Assembly: GCF_001515525.1 (NCBI RefSeq)
Contig: NZ_BCNQ01000040.1
Span: 1 to 38,003, forward strand
Source of the DNA: Piscicoccus intestinalis NBRC 104926
GTDB lineage: Bacteria > Actinomycetota > Actinomycetes > Actinomycetales > Dermatophilaceae
Direction of reading: 5' to 3'
Length of the DNA: 38,003 bases
Both the position numbers and the translations under genes were made by a program. Of this stretch, positions 9,037-17,707 are shown one piece after another (the first letter of the stretch is position 1; each line of letters begins with the position of its first letter). A model generated the notes under the pieces. That model was given only the letters and a program-made list of their open reading frames with translations. It did not search any database and was not told the DNA's origin.

Positions 9037-10280
9037 TCGCGGCGGGTCAAATCCTGGGTGGGCACGTCGTCATCGTCGTCGACCTCGTCGTCGTGGTCGT
9101 GCTCCAGGGAGTAGGCGACGGGCATGTAGCTCAGCGCCTCCTCGTGCGTCAGGCCGGTGACCATGAGCAGGTCGACGATCGCCGAGCGGACCTGGGCGCG
9201 GATGACCTCGCTCGACAGGCCCGGGTGGTCGCTGACGTAGGTGCTGCGCTCGCCGAGGTCACGCAGGTCGGCGCGGGCCTTCTGCGGCAGGTGCCGCTCG
9301 GCGAGTTCGTCGGCCATCGCGTGCGCGATCGCCGACAGGTCGTCGATGAGGTCGATGTAGGCCTTCGGCACCTCCTCGCCCTCGCGGATCGCGACGCCGG
9401 CCCGGCGCACGAGCACCCGGATGTTGCGGATCGCGCGGTCCAGCGGCGTCAGCAGGTCGGCGATCGCCTGCACCGCCGGCAGGTGGCCGCGCCGGAACGG
9501 CGATGACCGCACCACCGCGAGGCCGTCGTCGGCGAGGTTCTGCAGCGTCGTCAGCGCCTTCTCCGAGGCCCGCGCCCGATCGAGGGCCGCGTCGGCGTCG
9601 TCGATGTTGCGCGTGCGCAGCGCGGTGGCGCTCTCGGTGAGCACGTCGGCGATCTCGTTGACGATCCCCGACGCGTGCCGACGCGGCTTGCGCAGCGGCG
9701 AGGCCGGCGTGATCGTCGCCGCGGCCAGGGCCACGATCCCGCCGATGACCGCGTCGGTCCACCGTGAGAACGCGCCGTCGGTGGGCACGAGCATCGTCAC
9801 GAAGATCGCCTGCACGCCCGCCTGCGTCGTCATGAGCACCCCCGCGTCGAGCAGCGTCGCCAGCGCCATGGCGACGGCCACGACGAACGCCAGCTGCACG
9901 AAGCCGGAGCCGAAGACGTGGATGAACAGGTCACCGACGAGCACCCCGACCGCGACGCCGACGACGATCTGCAGCACCCGCTCGATGCGCTGACCGTACG
10001 ACTGCCCGAGCGCGACGACCGCCGCGATCGGGGCGAAGATCGGCTCGGGGTTGCCGATGAGGTTGCCGGCGATGAACCACGCGACGCCCGCCGAGATCGC
10101 GCACTGCAAGATGAAGAACGCTCGGTTGCGCAGCCGCTGCCCGCGCACCTGCAGCGAACTCGCCGAGCGTCGCGCCACCCGCGGCGCGAACTCGACCGCG
10201 AGCCCGTGCCAGGCGCGTTCGATCGGGCTGCGGCTTGGCGGGGTATCCCGAAGGGGCGGCGGCACGCTCACGTCGGGCAC
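9030..10280 (-). CDS. FUSC-family (aromatic acid exporter-like) membrane protein
   Basis: 416 residues. The N-terminal half has about six membrane segments (AFFILQCAISAGVAWFIAG, then IFAPIAAVVALG, VLQIVVGVAVGVLVGDLF and others) with the QR-ER signature after VALGQSYG that marks FUSC/ArAE-type transporters. The C-terminal half is a long soluble helical region ending in an Asp-rich tail. Family members export aromatic acids or fusaric acid, but the substrate here is unknown. Start taken as the GTG at 10280; an internal start is possible because the first ~50 residues are polar. Divergent from codBA and convergent with vapC. Confidence 0.8.
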   Translation of the reverse strand: MPDVSVPPPLRDTPPSRSPIERAWHGLAVEFAPRVARRSASSLQVRGQRLRNRAFFILQCAISAGVAWFIAGNLIGNPEPIFAPIAAVVALGQSYGQRIERVLQIVVGVAVGVLVGDLFIHVFGSGFVQLAFVVAVAMALATLLDAGVLMTTQAGVQAIFVTMLVPTDGAFSRWTDAVIGGIVALAAATITPASPLRKPRRHASGIVNEIADVLTESATALRTRNIDDADAALDRARASEKALTTLQNLADDGLAVVRSSPFRRGHLPAVQAIADLLTPLDRAIRNIRVLVRRAGVAIREGEEVPKAYIDLIDDLSAIAHAMADELAERHLPQKARADLRDLGERSTYVSDHPGLSSEVIRAQVRSAIVDLLMVTGLTHEEALSYMPVAYSLEHDHDDEVDDDDDVPTQDLTRRDQ

Positions 10281-10389
10281 TCACACGTCATGGGCCCATT
10301 CTGCGCCCCGCGGACGGCCGGGGCATCGGCGCCACGGCGCGCCTGACAGGATGACGCCCGGCTGCGCACACCCCGACGGAAGGGCGCGA

Positions 10390-11700
10390 ATGAGCGGAAG
10401 CACACCCTCGGAGGCCGATCGGCCCGGCTCCGACGTCGACTCCGACTACGCCTTCGAAGCGGTGCCGCTGACCGCGCGGCGCGGCTTCTGGGCCGTCGGC
10501 TTCGTCATGCTCGGCTTCACGTTCTTCTCGGCGTCGATGACGGTCGGCGCGAACCTCGGCAACGGGCTCGACCTGCCCGGATTCGTGTGGGCCGTGACGA
10601 TCGGCGGGGCGATCCTCGCGGTCTACACCGCGTTCCTCGCCTACATCGGTGCCCGCACCGGCCTCGGCATGGACCTCATGGCGCACCACGCCTTCGGCAC
10701 CCGCGGCTCGTTCGTGCCGTCGGCGCTCATCGGCCTGACCCAGATGGGCTGGTTCGGGGTGGGGGTGGCGATGTTCGCGCTGCCGACCGCCGAGCTGCTC
10801 GGTCTCGACCCGTGGGTCATCGTCGTCGTCGCCGGCGCGTTCATGACGGCCTCGGCCTACTACGGCATCCGCGCGATCGAGGTCGTCAGCTTCGTGTCGG
10901 TGCCGCTCATCGCGGTGCTCGGCACGTACTCGATGCTGGCCGCCACCCGCGACGGCGGCGGCCTGGCGGCGGTCTTCGACCGGTCGACCGGGCTGCCGCT
11001 GCTCACCGCGATCGGCATGGTCGTCGGCTCGTTGGTCTCCGGCGGCACCGCCACCCCGAACTTCACTCGCTTCGCCCGCTCGGCCCGCAGCGCGGTGGCG
11101 ACGACCGTCATCGCGTTCTTCCTCGGCAACACGCTGATGTTCAGCTTCGGCGCCGTCGGCGGCGCCTTCACCGGCCGCGACGACATCTTCTACGTGATGA
11201 TCGCCCAGGGCCTGGCGATCCCGGCCATCGTCGTGCTCGGCGCGAACATCTGGACGACGAACAACAACGCGCTGTACACCTCCGGCCTCGGCTTCGCCAA
11301 CATCACCAAGGTGCGCAAGCGCCCGCTCGTGCTCGTCGCCGGCGTGCTCGGCACCCTCACCGCGCTGTGGCTGTACGACAACTTCGTCGGCTGGCTCAGC
11401 TTCCTCAACGCCGCGCTGCCGCCGATCGGGGCGATCCTCATCGCCGACTTCTTCCGCCACCGCGACGAGTACCTGCGCGAGCTGCGCCCGACCCGGCCGG
11501 TCAACGTCGGCGCCGTCGTCGGCGTGATCGCCGGCGGGCTCGTCGGCTGGTTCGCCACCGGCGGCATCGCCGCGATCAACGCGATGGTCGTCGCGGTCGT
11601 CTGCTACCTGCTCGGGGAGGCGGTCACCCGCCGCCGCCCGCGGGAGCTGACCCGGCTCTCCGCGGGCCACGGGCCCGACTCCGATGTGACAACGAGGTGA
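10390..11700 (+). CDS. codB: Cytosine permease (NCS1 family)
   Basis: 436 residues with about twelve membrane segments. Family features: polar N-terminus, FWAVGFVMLGFTFFSASMTVG in the first helix pair, a QMGWFGVGVAMFA helix, GTATPNFTRFAR and ANIWTTNNNALYTSGLG, all typical of CodB-like cytosine:cation symporters. GGAAGG at 10378-10383 lies six bases before the ATG. codA begins only seven bases after the stop, so the two genes form the codBA operon for cytosine uptake and salvage. A longer frame upstream would overlap the divergent FUSC gene and is rejected. Confidence 0.92.
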   Translation: MSGSTPSEADRPGSDVDSDYAFEAVPLTARRGFWAVGFVMLGFTFFSASMTVGANLGNGLDLPGFVWAVTIGGAILAVYTAFLAYIGARTGLGMDLMAHHAFGTRGSFVPSALIGLTQMGWFGVGVAMFALPTAELLGLDPWVIVVVAGAFMTASAYYGIRAIEVVSFVSVPLIAVLGTYSMLAATRDGGGLAAVFDRSTGLPLLTAIGMVVGSLVSGGTATPNFTRFARSARSAVATTVIAFFLGNTLMFSFGAVGGAFTGRDDIFYVMIAQGLAIPAIVVLGANIWTTNNNALYTSGLGFANITKVRKRPLVLVAGVLGTLTALWLYDNFVGWLSFLNAALPPIGAILIADFFRHRDEYLRELRPTRPVNVGAVVGVIAGGLVGWFATGGIAAINAMVVAVVCYLLGEAVTRRRPRELTRLSAGHGPDSDVTTR

Positions 11701-11707
11701 GACAAGA

Positions 11708-12988
11708 ATGCTCGTGACGAATGCGACACTGCCGTGGCTCGACGCCGCGGATTCGTCTGCCGGGGCTGCCGGGTCGCCGGTGTCGCCGGGGTCGGTCGAT
11801 CTGCGGGTCGTCGACGGGGTATTCGCCGCGATCGGGCCGTCGCTGCCGCGGGAGCCGGGGGAGGAGGTGCTCGACGCGGGCGGGCGGCTCGTGCTGCCTC
11901 CGTTCGTCGAGAGCCACATCCACCTCGACTCGGTGCTCACCGCGGGCCAGCCGGAGCCGAACCGGTCGGGCACCCTCTTCGAGGGCATCGAGCGGTGGGC
12001 GCAGCGCAAGGCGTTCCTCACCGTCGCCGACGTCAAGGAGCGGGTGCATCGGGTGGTGCGCCAGCAGGCCGGGTTCGGGGTGCAGTTCGTGCGCACGCAC
12101 GTCGACGTCACCGACCCGGCCCTGACCGCGCTCACGGCGCTGCTGGAGCTGCGCGAGGAGCTCGCCGAGTGGGTGACGATCCAGATCGTCGCGTTCCCGC
12201 AGGAGGGGATCTGCTCGTTTCCCGACGGGCGCGCCCTCATGGAACGCGCGGCCGATCTCGGGGTCGACGCGCTCGGGGCGATCCCGCACTTCGAGTTCAC
12301 CCGCGAATACGCCGTCGAGTCGCTGAACTTCGTGTGCGCGCTGGCCGCCGATCGGGGGCTGCTCGTCGACGTGCACTGCGACGAGATCGACGACGAGGCC
12401 TCCCGCGGGCTGGAGACCCTCGCCGCGCGCGCCTACGAGCTGGGGCTGGGGCCGCGGGTCACCGCCTCCCACACGACGGCGATGCACAGCTACAACAACG
12501 CCTACTTCACCCGGCTGCTGCGGCTGCTCACGCTCAGCGGCATGAACTTCGTGGCCAACCCCGTCGTCAACACCCACCTGCAGGGGCGCATCGACAGCTA
12601 CCCCAAGCGGCGCGGCGTGACCCGCGTCAAGGAGCTGTCCGAGGCCGGCGTCAACGTCAGCTTCGGCACCGACGACATCGTCGACCCGTGGAACCCGCTG
12701 GGCACCGGCAACCTGCGCGACGTCGTGCACACCGGCCTGTACGTCACCCAGCTGCTCGGGCACCAGGAGATCACCGACTCCTACCGCTTCGTCACGACGA
12801 ACGCCGCGCGCACCCTGCACCTCGGCGACGGTTACGGCCTCGAGGTCGGGCGCCCCGCGAGCTTCGTGCTGCTTGACGCAGGCAGTTGGTACGAGGCGCT
12901 GAATTGGAATGCGCCCGTACTCGCCTCGTATCGCCGCGGCCGCCTCGTCGCCCGCACCGAGCCCGTGCACCGCGAGGTGTTGTTCTGA
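11708..12988 (+). CDS. codA: Cytosine deaminase
   Basis: 426 residues, almost the length of E. coli CodA. The amidohydrolase metal and active-site residues line up with E. coli CodA at a constant offset of nine: His70 and His72 (ESHIHLD), Gln165 (FPQEG), Glu226 (HCDE), His255 (SHTTAMHS) and Asp322 (GTDDI). It converts cytosine to uracil and ammonia. Cotranscribed with codB. A weak 7-bp stem (13009-13028) follows the gene. Assignment is secure because every ligand is conserved. Confidence 0.95.
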   Translation: MLVTNATLPWLDAADSSAGAAGSPVSPGSVDLRVVDGVFAAIGPSLPREPGEEVLDAGGRLVLPPFVESHIHLDSVLTAGQPEPNRSGTLFEGIERWAQRKAFLTVADVKERVHRVVRQQAGFGVQFVRTHVDVTDPALTALTALLELREELAEWVTIQIVAFPQEGICSFPDGRALMERAADLGVDALGAIPHFEFTREYAVESLNFVCALAADRGLLVDVHCDEIDDEASRGLETLAARAYELGLGPRVTASHTTAMHSYNNAYFTRLLRLLTLSGMNFVANPVVNTHLQGRIDSYPKRRGVTRVKELSEAGVNVSFGTDDIVDPWNPLGTGNLRDVVHTGLYVTQLLGHQEITDSYRFVTTNAARTLHLGDGYGLEVGRPASFVLLDAGSWYEALNWNAPVLASYRRGRLVARTEPVHREVLF

Positions 12989-13008
12989 GCCGGTGACACA
13001 CGGCGCCC

Positions 13009-13028
13009 CCCGTGCTATGCGGCACGGG
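13009..13028. terminator. Weak hairpin between convergent codA and mazF
   Basis: CCCGTGC / GCACGGG arms of seven bases around a six-base loop, with no T-run. Possible bidirectional terminator. Confidence 0.35.
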
Positions 13029-13055
13029 CGACCTGCGACCCCTGCTACCTGCCGG

Positions 13056-13370
13056 TCATCCCAACAGGGGGATGTTCAGGTCATAGGCCAACACGAAGGC
13101 GCGGGCTAACTCTCGTTCCTGTTGCGGACTCAGCGACCCGATCGTGCGCCCTAAGGAGTGGGCCGGGATTGTCAGCACATTGTCGATGGACACTGCGCAC
13201 TCATGATCCAGACCGTTCTCTGGCCCGACGCTCACTTCACTCGACAAGCCCTTCACCGTTGACGTGATCGGCGCGACCGTGACCTTGGACATGGCGGGTC
13301 GCGCTGCATCGCGGGTAAGAACCACGACGGGTCGCGTTTTGTCCATTCGCGCCAAGCAGATCTCATGCAT
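13056..13370 (-). CDS. mazF: MazF/PemK-family toxin (mRNA interferase)
   Basis: 104 residues. DKTRPVVVLTRDAA near the start, VKGLSSEVSVG and GLDHECAVSIDNVLTI in the middle, and a final helix region (SLSPQQERELARAFVLAYDL) follow the MazF/PemK consensus. Such toxins cleave mRNA at short motifs. The start ATG at 13370 lies nine bases after the stop of the upstream antitoxin gene; the next in-frame upstream codon block is closed by that stop. The N-terminus is short compared with MazF proteins starting GEVWWADL, so the first strand may be minimal. Confidence 0.87.
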   Translation of the reverse strand: MHEICLARMDKTRPVVVLTRDAARPAMSKVTVAPITSTVKGLSSEVSVGPENGLDHECAVSIDNVLTIPAHSLGRTIGSLSPQQERELARAFVLAYDLNIPLLG

Positions 13371-13379
13371 TGAGTCGAC

Positions 13380-13613
13380 TCACTCGTCCAGGCTCGTGTG
13401 CGCAGCCGTCCAGGCAACCAGGTCGTCGAGGTCGTCTTGGGCGCCCACATCGGAGAGGATCTGTGCGTCCCGTCGGGCAGCCGTCAACCGCATCTCTCGC
13501 TCGAGCGCGGAAGCGATCAGGGCCGCCCGGCTGGGTGCGAGGCCCTGCGCCACGCTGCGATCGAGAAAGGCAACTGCCTCGTCTGGTAGACGCACCGCGA
13601 TCTGTGTAGTCAT
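13380..13613 (-). CDS. mazE: Ribbon-helix-helix antitoxin of the MazF pair
   Basis: 77 residues. MTTQIAVRLPDEAVAFLDRSVAQG and SRAALIASALEREMR fit the ribbon-helix-helix fold of actinobacterial MazE-type antitoxins; the acidic C-terminus (DDLDDLVAW) would bind the toxin. The ATG at 13613 has TGGAGG only one base upstream, too close for a normal ribosome site, so the message may be leaderless or use the GTG at codon 7. Order antitoxin-toxin with a nine-base gap supports the pairing. Confidence 0.82.
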   Translation of the reverse strand: MTTQIAVRLPDEAVAFLDRSVAQGLAPSRAALIASALEREMRLTAARRDAQILSDVGAQDDLDDLVAWTAAHTSLDE

Positions 13614-13635
13614 GCCTCCAGAGTGACACAGTGGG

Positions 13636-13648
13636 TACCAATTCGGTA
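13636..13648. promoter_or_regulatory. Candidate autoregulatory operator of mazEF
   Basis: TACCAATTCGGTA is a 13-bp palindrome with one mismatched pair, 23 bases upstream of the antitoxin ATG. Position and symmetry suit a ribbon-helix-helix repressor. Confidence 0.45.
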
Positions 13649-13679
13649 TTCATTTCGGGTTGACACAGGTCGCACGTGC

Positions 13680-15091
13680 TCAGCCCAGGTGCAGGATCTC
13701 CTTGGCCTGGGCGCGCATCTCGACCTTGCGGATCTTGCCGGTGACGGTCATCGGGAACTCCTCGACGACGTGCACGTACCGGGGGATCTTGTAGGCCGCG
13801 AGCTGCCCGGTGGCGAACTCGCGCACGTCGTCGGCGGTCAGCGACTGCACGCCCGGCCGCAGCCGCACCCACGCCATGAGCTCCTCGCCGTACTTCTCGT
13901 CGGGCACGCCGATGACCTGCGCGTCGAGGATGTCCGGGTGGGAGTAGAGGAACTCCTCGATCTCGCGCGGGTAGATGTTCTCCCCGCCGCGGATGACCAT
14001 GTCCTTGATGCGCCCGGTGATCTGCAGGTAGCCGTCGGCGTCCATGACCGCGAGGTCGCCGGTGTGCATCCAGCCGTCGTCGTCGACCGCCTCCGCGGTC
14101 TTCTCCGGCTGGTCCCAGTAGCCGAGCATGACGCTGTAGCCCTTGGTGCACAGCTCGCCAGGCTCCTCCCGCGGGCACGTGTCGCCGGTGACCGGGTCGA
14201 CGACCTTGACCTCCAGGTGCGGCCCGACCCGCCCGACCGTGCCGACCCGGCGCTCCAGGGAGTCGTCGGTGCGGGTCTGCGTCGACACCGGCGACGTCTC
14301 GGTCATGCCGTAGCAGATCGACACCTCGCTCATGTGCATCCGGTCGATGACCTGGCGCATCGTGTGCGCCGGGCACGGCGAACCGGCCATGATCCCGGTG
14401 CGCAGGCTCGACAGGTCGTAGTCCGCGAAGTCGTCCAGGGCCAGCTCGGCGATGAACATCGTCGGCACCCCGTACAGGCTCGTGCACCGCTCGGCCTGCA
14501 CCGCCCGCAGGGTCGCGGGCGCCTCGAACGACGGCGCCGGGATCACCATGCACGCCCCGTGGCTCGTGCACGCGAGGTTGCCCATCACCATGCCGAAGCA
14601 GTGGTAGAAGGGCACCGGGATGCACACCCGGTCCTGCTCGGTGTAGTCGATGAGCTCGCCGACCAGGTAGCCGTTGTTGAGGATGTTCGTGTGCGACAGC
14701 GTCGCGCCCTTGGGGAATCCCGTCGTGCCCGACGTGTACTGGATGTTGATCGCATCGCCCGGCGTCAGCGACTCCCGGATCGGCGCGAGCACCGCCTCGC
14801 GTACTGCAGCAGCACCCACTCCCAGCGGTTCGGCGCCCAGATGCCGACGCGGTCGCCGGTGCGCAGCCCGAGCCCGTGCAGGCCGGTCGCCAGGCGCCGC
14901 ACGTCGGCCAGCAGCTCGGCGTAGGTCCAGCGCCGGCCCTGCTCGACGTCGGCGAGCGCGTCGCGGTCGCCGAACCGCTCGGTCGTCGCCGCGAGGTTGG
15001 CTCCGATCGTGTCGGTGAGCAGCGGCGGAGCCGGTTCGCCCCGGGTGTGCGAAAGCGTCGGGTCGAGAGTGTTCTCGGTGTTCTCGGTCAT
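13680..15091 (-). pseudogene. AMP-dependent acyl-CoA synthetase broken by an internal deletion and frameshift
   Basis: The N-terminal part starts at the ATG at 15091 and stays open to WEWVLLQYA (about 14798). It then runs into noncoding-like residues and a stop. The rest continues in another frame from about 14797 and contains all later adenylation motifs: [47 protein letters not shown] and TVTGKIRK. In related enzymes roughly 75-100 residues separate LLQYA from the SGTTG loop region; here almost all of these are missing as well as the frame being shifted. The locus totals about 470 codons against ~545-560 in relatives. It is the last gene of the leucine operon (ATGA overlap with citE at 15088-15091). 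Either a real pseudogene or an assembly error. Confidence 0.8.
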
Positions 15092-15978
15092 CGGTTCGTC
15101 CCCTCCGGGGCAGCGCTGCCCTCGGTCGAATCTGGCTGGAGTCGGGCGCGCCGCACGATCGTCTCGGACTGGCGCAGGATCGGGCCGTCGATCATCCGGC
15201 CGTCGAGCCGGAACACCCCGTCGTGCTCGGCGGCGGCCGCGAGCACCCGTCGGGCGTAGGCGAGTTGGTCCGGAGTCGGGGCGTAGGCGGCGCGGATGAC
15301 CGCCACCTGCGCGGGGTGGATACACGCGGTGCCCGAGAACCCCAGCGCGACGGCGTCGAGCGCCTCGGCCCGCTGCGCCGGCTCGTCGTCGATGTCGAAG
15401 CGCACCGCGTCGACCGCCCACCGCCCGTAGGCCGCCGCCGCGAGCGCCACTGCGCTGCGGGCGTGCCGCGGCGGGTCGCGGTACTCGCCGGGGATGCGTC
15501 CCGGGCTCTGTTCGCCGGGCGTGTAGCGCGCGGTGAGCCCGCCAATGCCGGCGACGAGATCCTCGGCGCCCCACATCATCCCGACGCACCCGTCGGCCGC
15601 CGCGATCGCCGCGGCGTTGACGACCCCGAGCGGGGTCTCCACGAGCGCGAGCACCCCGGCTCCGGTCGCCGCCGCGGTCGCCTCGACGGCCGCGGCCGTC
15701 TCGGTCTTGGCGAGCATCACGCACCGGAACGGCGAGCGGGCCACCGCCGCGACGTCGGCCTCGAAGTCCGGTGAGCCGTGCGGGTTGACGCGCACGATCG
15801 TGGCCTGCGGGTCGAGATCGGCGGCCAGCACCGCCTCGCGGGCTGCGGCGCGGCGCTCGGGGGCCACCGCGTCTTCGAGGTCGAGGATGACGACGTCGGC
15901 GCGCGCCGCGGCCTTGGCGTACCGGTCGGGCCGGTCCGCCGGGCAGAACAGCAGCGCCGGGCCGGGCAGGGTCTTCAC
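15088..15978 (-). CDS. citE: HpcH/HpaI-family CoA ester lyase (CitE-like)
   Basis: 296 residues. Motifs: [16 protein letters not shown] at the start, [27 protein letters not shown] and [12 protein letters not shown], with the acidic residues that bind magnesium in CitE-type beta-hydroxyacyl-CoA lyases. In M. tuberculosis the positional equivalent Rv2498c cleaves (S)-citramalyl-CoA and (R)-HMG-CoA, linking leucine and itaconate breakdown; the same role is inferred here from the shared gene order. GTG start at 15978 overlaps the maoC stop by four bases; its own stop overlaps the acyl-CoA synthetase ATG. Confidence 0.9.
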   Translation of the reverse strand: MKTLPGPALLFCPADRPDRYAKAAARADVVILDLEDAVAPERRAAAREAVLAADLDPQATIVRVNPHGSPDFEADVAAVARSPFRCVMLAKTETAAAVEATAAATGAGVLALVETPLGVVNAAAIAAADGCVGMMWGAEDLVAGIGGLTARYTPGEQSPGRIPGEYRDPPRHARSAVALAAAAYGRWAVDAVRFDIDDEPAQRAEALDAVALGFSGTACIHPAQVAVIRAAYAPTPDQLAYARRVLAAAAEHDGVFRLDGRMIDGPILRQSETIVRRARLQPDSTEGSAAPEGTNR

Positions 15979-16517
15979 GAGGTCGGTCCGTTCGGTTGCG
16001 TGTCGCCTGCCTGGCCGGGGGTCTGGTCGGCCCCTTGCTCGGGCGACTTGCGCACCAGCGTCGTGCGCACCGCCCGGGCCACGACGTCGCCGTGCTGGTT
16101 GCGGCCGACGTGCTCGAGCGTGACGATGCCTTCGCCGGGGCGGGAGGACGATTCGCGCTTGGCCGTGCACACCGTCTCCGCGTAGAGGGTGTCGCCGTGG
16201 AAGACCGGCTTGGGAAAGCTGACCTCCGAGAAGCCGAGGTTGGCCACGATCGTCCCCTGCGTCAGCTGCGCGACCGACAGGCCGACGAGCGTGGCGAGCG
16301 TGTGCATGGAGTTCATCAGCCGCTGCCCGCCGAAGCCGGGCTGCTCGGCGGCCCACGCGGCGTCGAGGTGCAGCGCCTGCGTGTTCATCGTCAGCGTCGT
16401 GAACAGCACGTTGTCGGCCTCGGTCATCGTGCGACCGGGCCGGTGCAGGTAGACGGTGTCGACCTCGAACTCCTCGAACCACAGCCCGCGCTGGAGCACC
16501 TGCCTGCGCTCGTTCAC
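15975..16517 (-). CDS. MaoC-like (R)-specific enoyl-CoA hydratase
   Basis: 180 residues forming a hot-dog fold. [21 protein letters not shown] carries the hydratase-type Asp35 and His50, followed by [19 protein letters not shown] and [10 protein letters not shown], which are usual in MaoC dehydratases. The M. tuberculosis positional equivalent is Rv2499c, considered the 3-methylglutaconyl-CoA hydratase step of leucine breakdown. GTG start at 16517 chosen because it makes the GTGA overlap with fadE; a longer open frame upstream lies inside fadE. Confidence 0.88.
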   Translation of the reverse strand: MNERRQVLQRGLWFEEFEVDTVYLHRPGRTMTEADNVLFTTLTMNTQALHLDAAWAAEQPGFGGQRLMNSMHTLATLVGLSVAQLTQGTIVANLGFSEVSFPKPVFHGDTLYAETVCTAKRESSSRPGEGIVTLEHVGRNQHGDVVARAVRTTLVRKSPEQGADQTPGQAGDTQPNGPTS

Positions 16518-17668
16518 AGCCCCAGCTCCCGGCCGATGAGCATGAGTTGCACCTCGGTGGTGCCCTCGCCGATCTCCAGCACCTTGGAGTCGCGGTAGTG
16601 CCGCGACACCGGGTACTCGTTCATGAAGCCGTACCCGCCGTGGATCTGGGTGGCGTCGCGGGCGTTGTCCATCGCGGCCTCCGAGGCGATCATCTTGGCG
16701 ATCGCAGCCTCCTTCTTGAACCGCTTGCCGGCCAGCATGAGCCGGGCCGCCTCGTAGTAGGCGCAGCGTGCGGCATGGGCGCGGGCCTCCATGCGGGCGA
16801 TCTTGAAGATCACCGACTGGTGCGTCGACAGCGTGCGCCCGAACGACTCGCGCTCCTTGGCGTACTTCACCGATTCGTCCACACACCCCTGTGCGGCGCC
16901 GGTCGCCAGGGCCGCGATCGCGATCCGGCCCTCGTCGAGGATCGACAGGAAGTTGGCGTAGCCGCGACCCCGCTCACCGAGGAGGTTCTCGGCCGGCACC
17001 CGGGCGTCGCTGAACGTCAGCGGGTGCGTGTCGGAGGCGTTCCAGCCGACCTTGTCGTAAGCGGGCTCGACGACGAACCCGGGCGTGCCCGCCGGCACGA
17101 TGATCGTCGAGATCTCCTTGCCGCCGTCGGGGCGCGTGCCGGTGACGGCCGTGACCGTGACCAGCGAGGTGATGTCGGTGCCGGAGTTCGTGATGAACTG
17201 CTTGGCGCCCTTGATCACCCACTCCTGCCCGTCCAATTGCGCCGTCGTGCGGGTCGCGCCGGCGTCGGAACCGGCTCCGGGTTCGGTGAGGCCGAAGCCC
17301 GCGAGCGCGGTGCCTGCCGCGAGGTCGGGCAGCCACCGTTCCTTCTGCTCGTCCGAGCCGAACTTGAAGATCGGCATGGCGCCCAGCCCGACTCCGGCCT
17401 CGAGGGTGATCGCCACGGACTGGTCGACGCGGCCGAGCTCCTCGAGCGCGAGGGCGAGCGCGAAGTAGTCGCCGCCCATGCCGCCGTACTCCTCGGGGAA
17501 CGGCAGGCCGAACAGGCCCATCGCGCCCATCTGCTTGACGATCGCGTACGGAAAGCTGTGCTCGCGGTCGTGCTGCGCGGCCGCCGGCGCGACCACCTCG
17601 TCCGCGAATTCGGCGACGGTCGCTTTGAGGTCGGCGTATTCGCCGTCAAGTTCTGGCATCGGTGACAT
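16514..17668 (-). CDS. Acyl-CoA dehydrogenase, branched-chain (isovaleryl-CoA type by context)
   Basis: 384 residues, full length. [13 protein letters not shown] and the FITNSG segment bind FAD, and [18 protein letters not shown] and IGEGTTEVQ are the C-terminal family signatures. Glu368 in GEGT occupies the catalytic-base place of medium/short-chain enzymes, whereas classical isovaleryl-CoA dehydrogenases keep the base elsewhere, so substrate is uncertain. Context matches fadE19 (Rv2500c) of the leucine cluster. Two starts are possible: ATG at 17668, or ATG at 17659, which has AAGGG at a better distance (nine bases). 39 bases separate it from accA1. Confidence 0.9.
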   Translation of the reverse strand: MSPMPELDGEYADLKATVAEFADEVVAPAAAQHDREHSFPYAIVKQMGAMGLFGLPFPEEYGGMGGDYFALALALEELGRVDQSVAITLEAGVGLGAMPIFKFGSDEQKERWLPDLAAGTALAGFGLTEPGAGSDAGATRTTAQLDGQEWVIKGAKQFITNSGTDITSLVTVTAVTGTRPDGGKEISTIIVPAGTPGFVVEPAYDKVGWNASDTHPLTFSDARVPAENLLGERGRGYANFLSILDEGRIAIAALATGAAQGCVDESVKYAKERESFGRTLSTHQSVIFKIARMEARAHAARCAYYEAARLMLAGKRFKKEAAIAKMIASEAAMDNARDATQIHGGYGFMNEYPVSRHYRDSKVLEIGEGTTEVQLMLIGRELGL

Positions 17669-17707
17669 CCCTTGAGTCTTGTGTCAGACGGTTGAGTCGA
17701 GCTTGTA

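Noticed and set aside
13660-13665. TTGACA on the plus strand as a -35 box
   Set aside because: No -10 box at proper distance and no plus-strand gene downstream.
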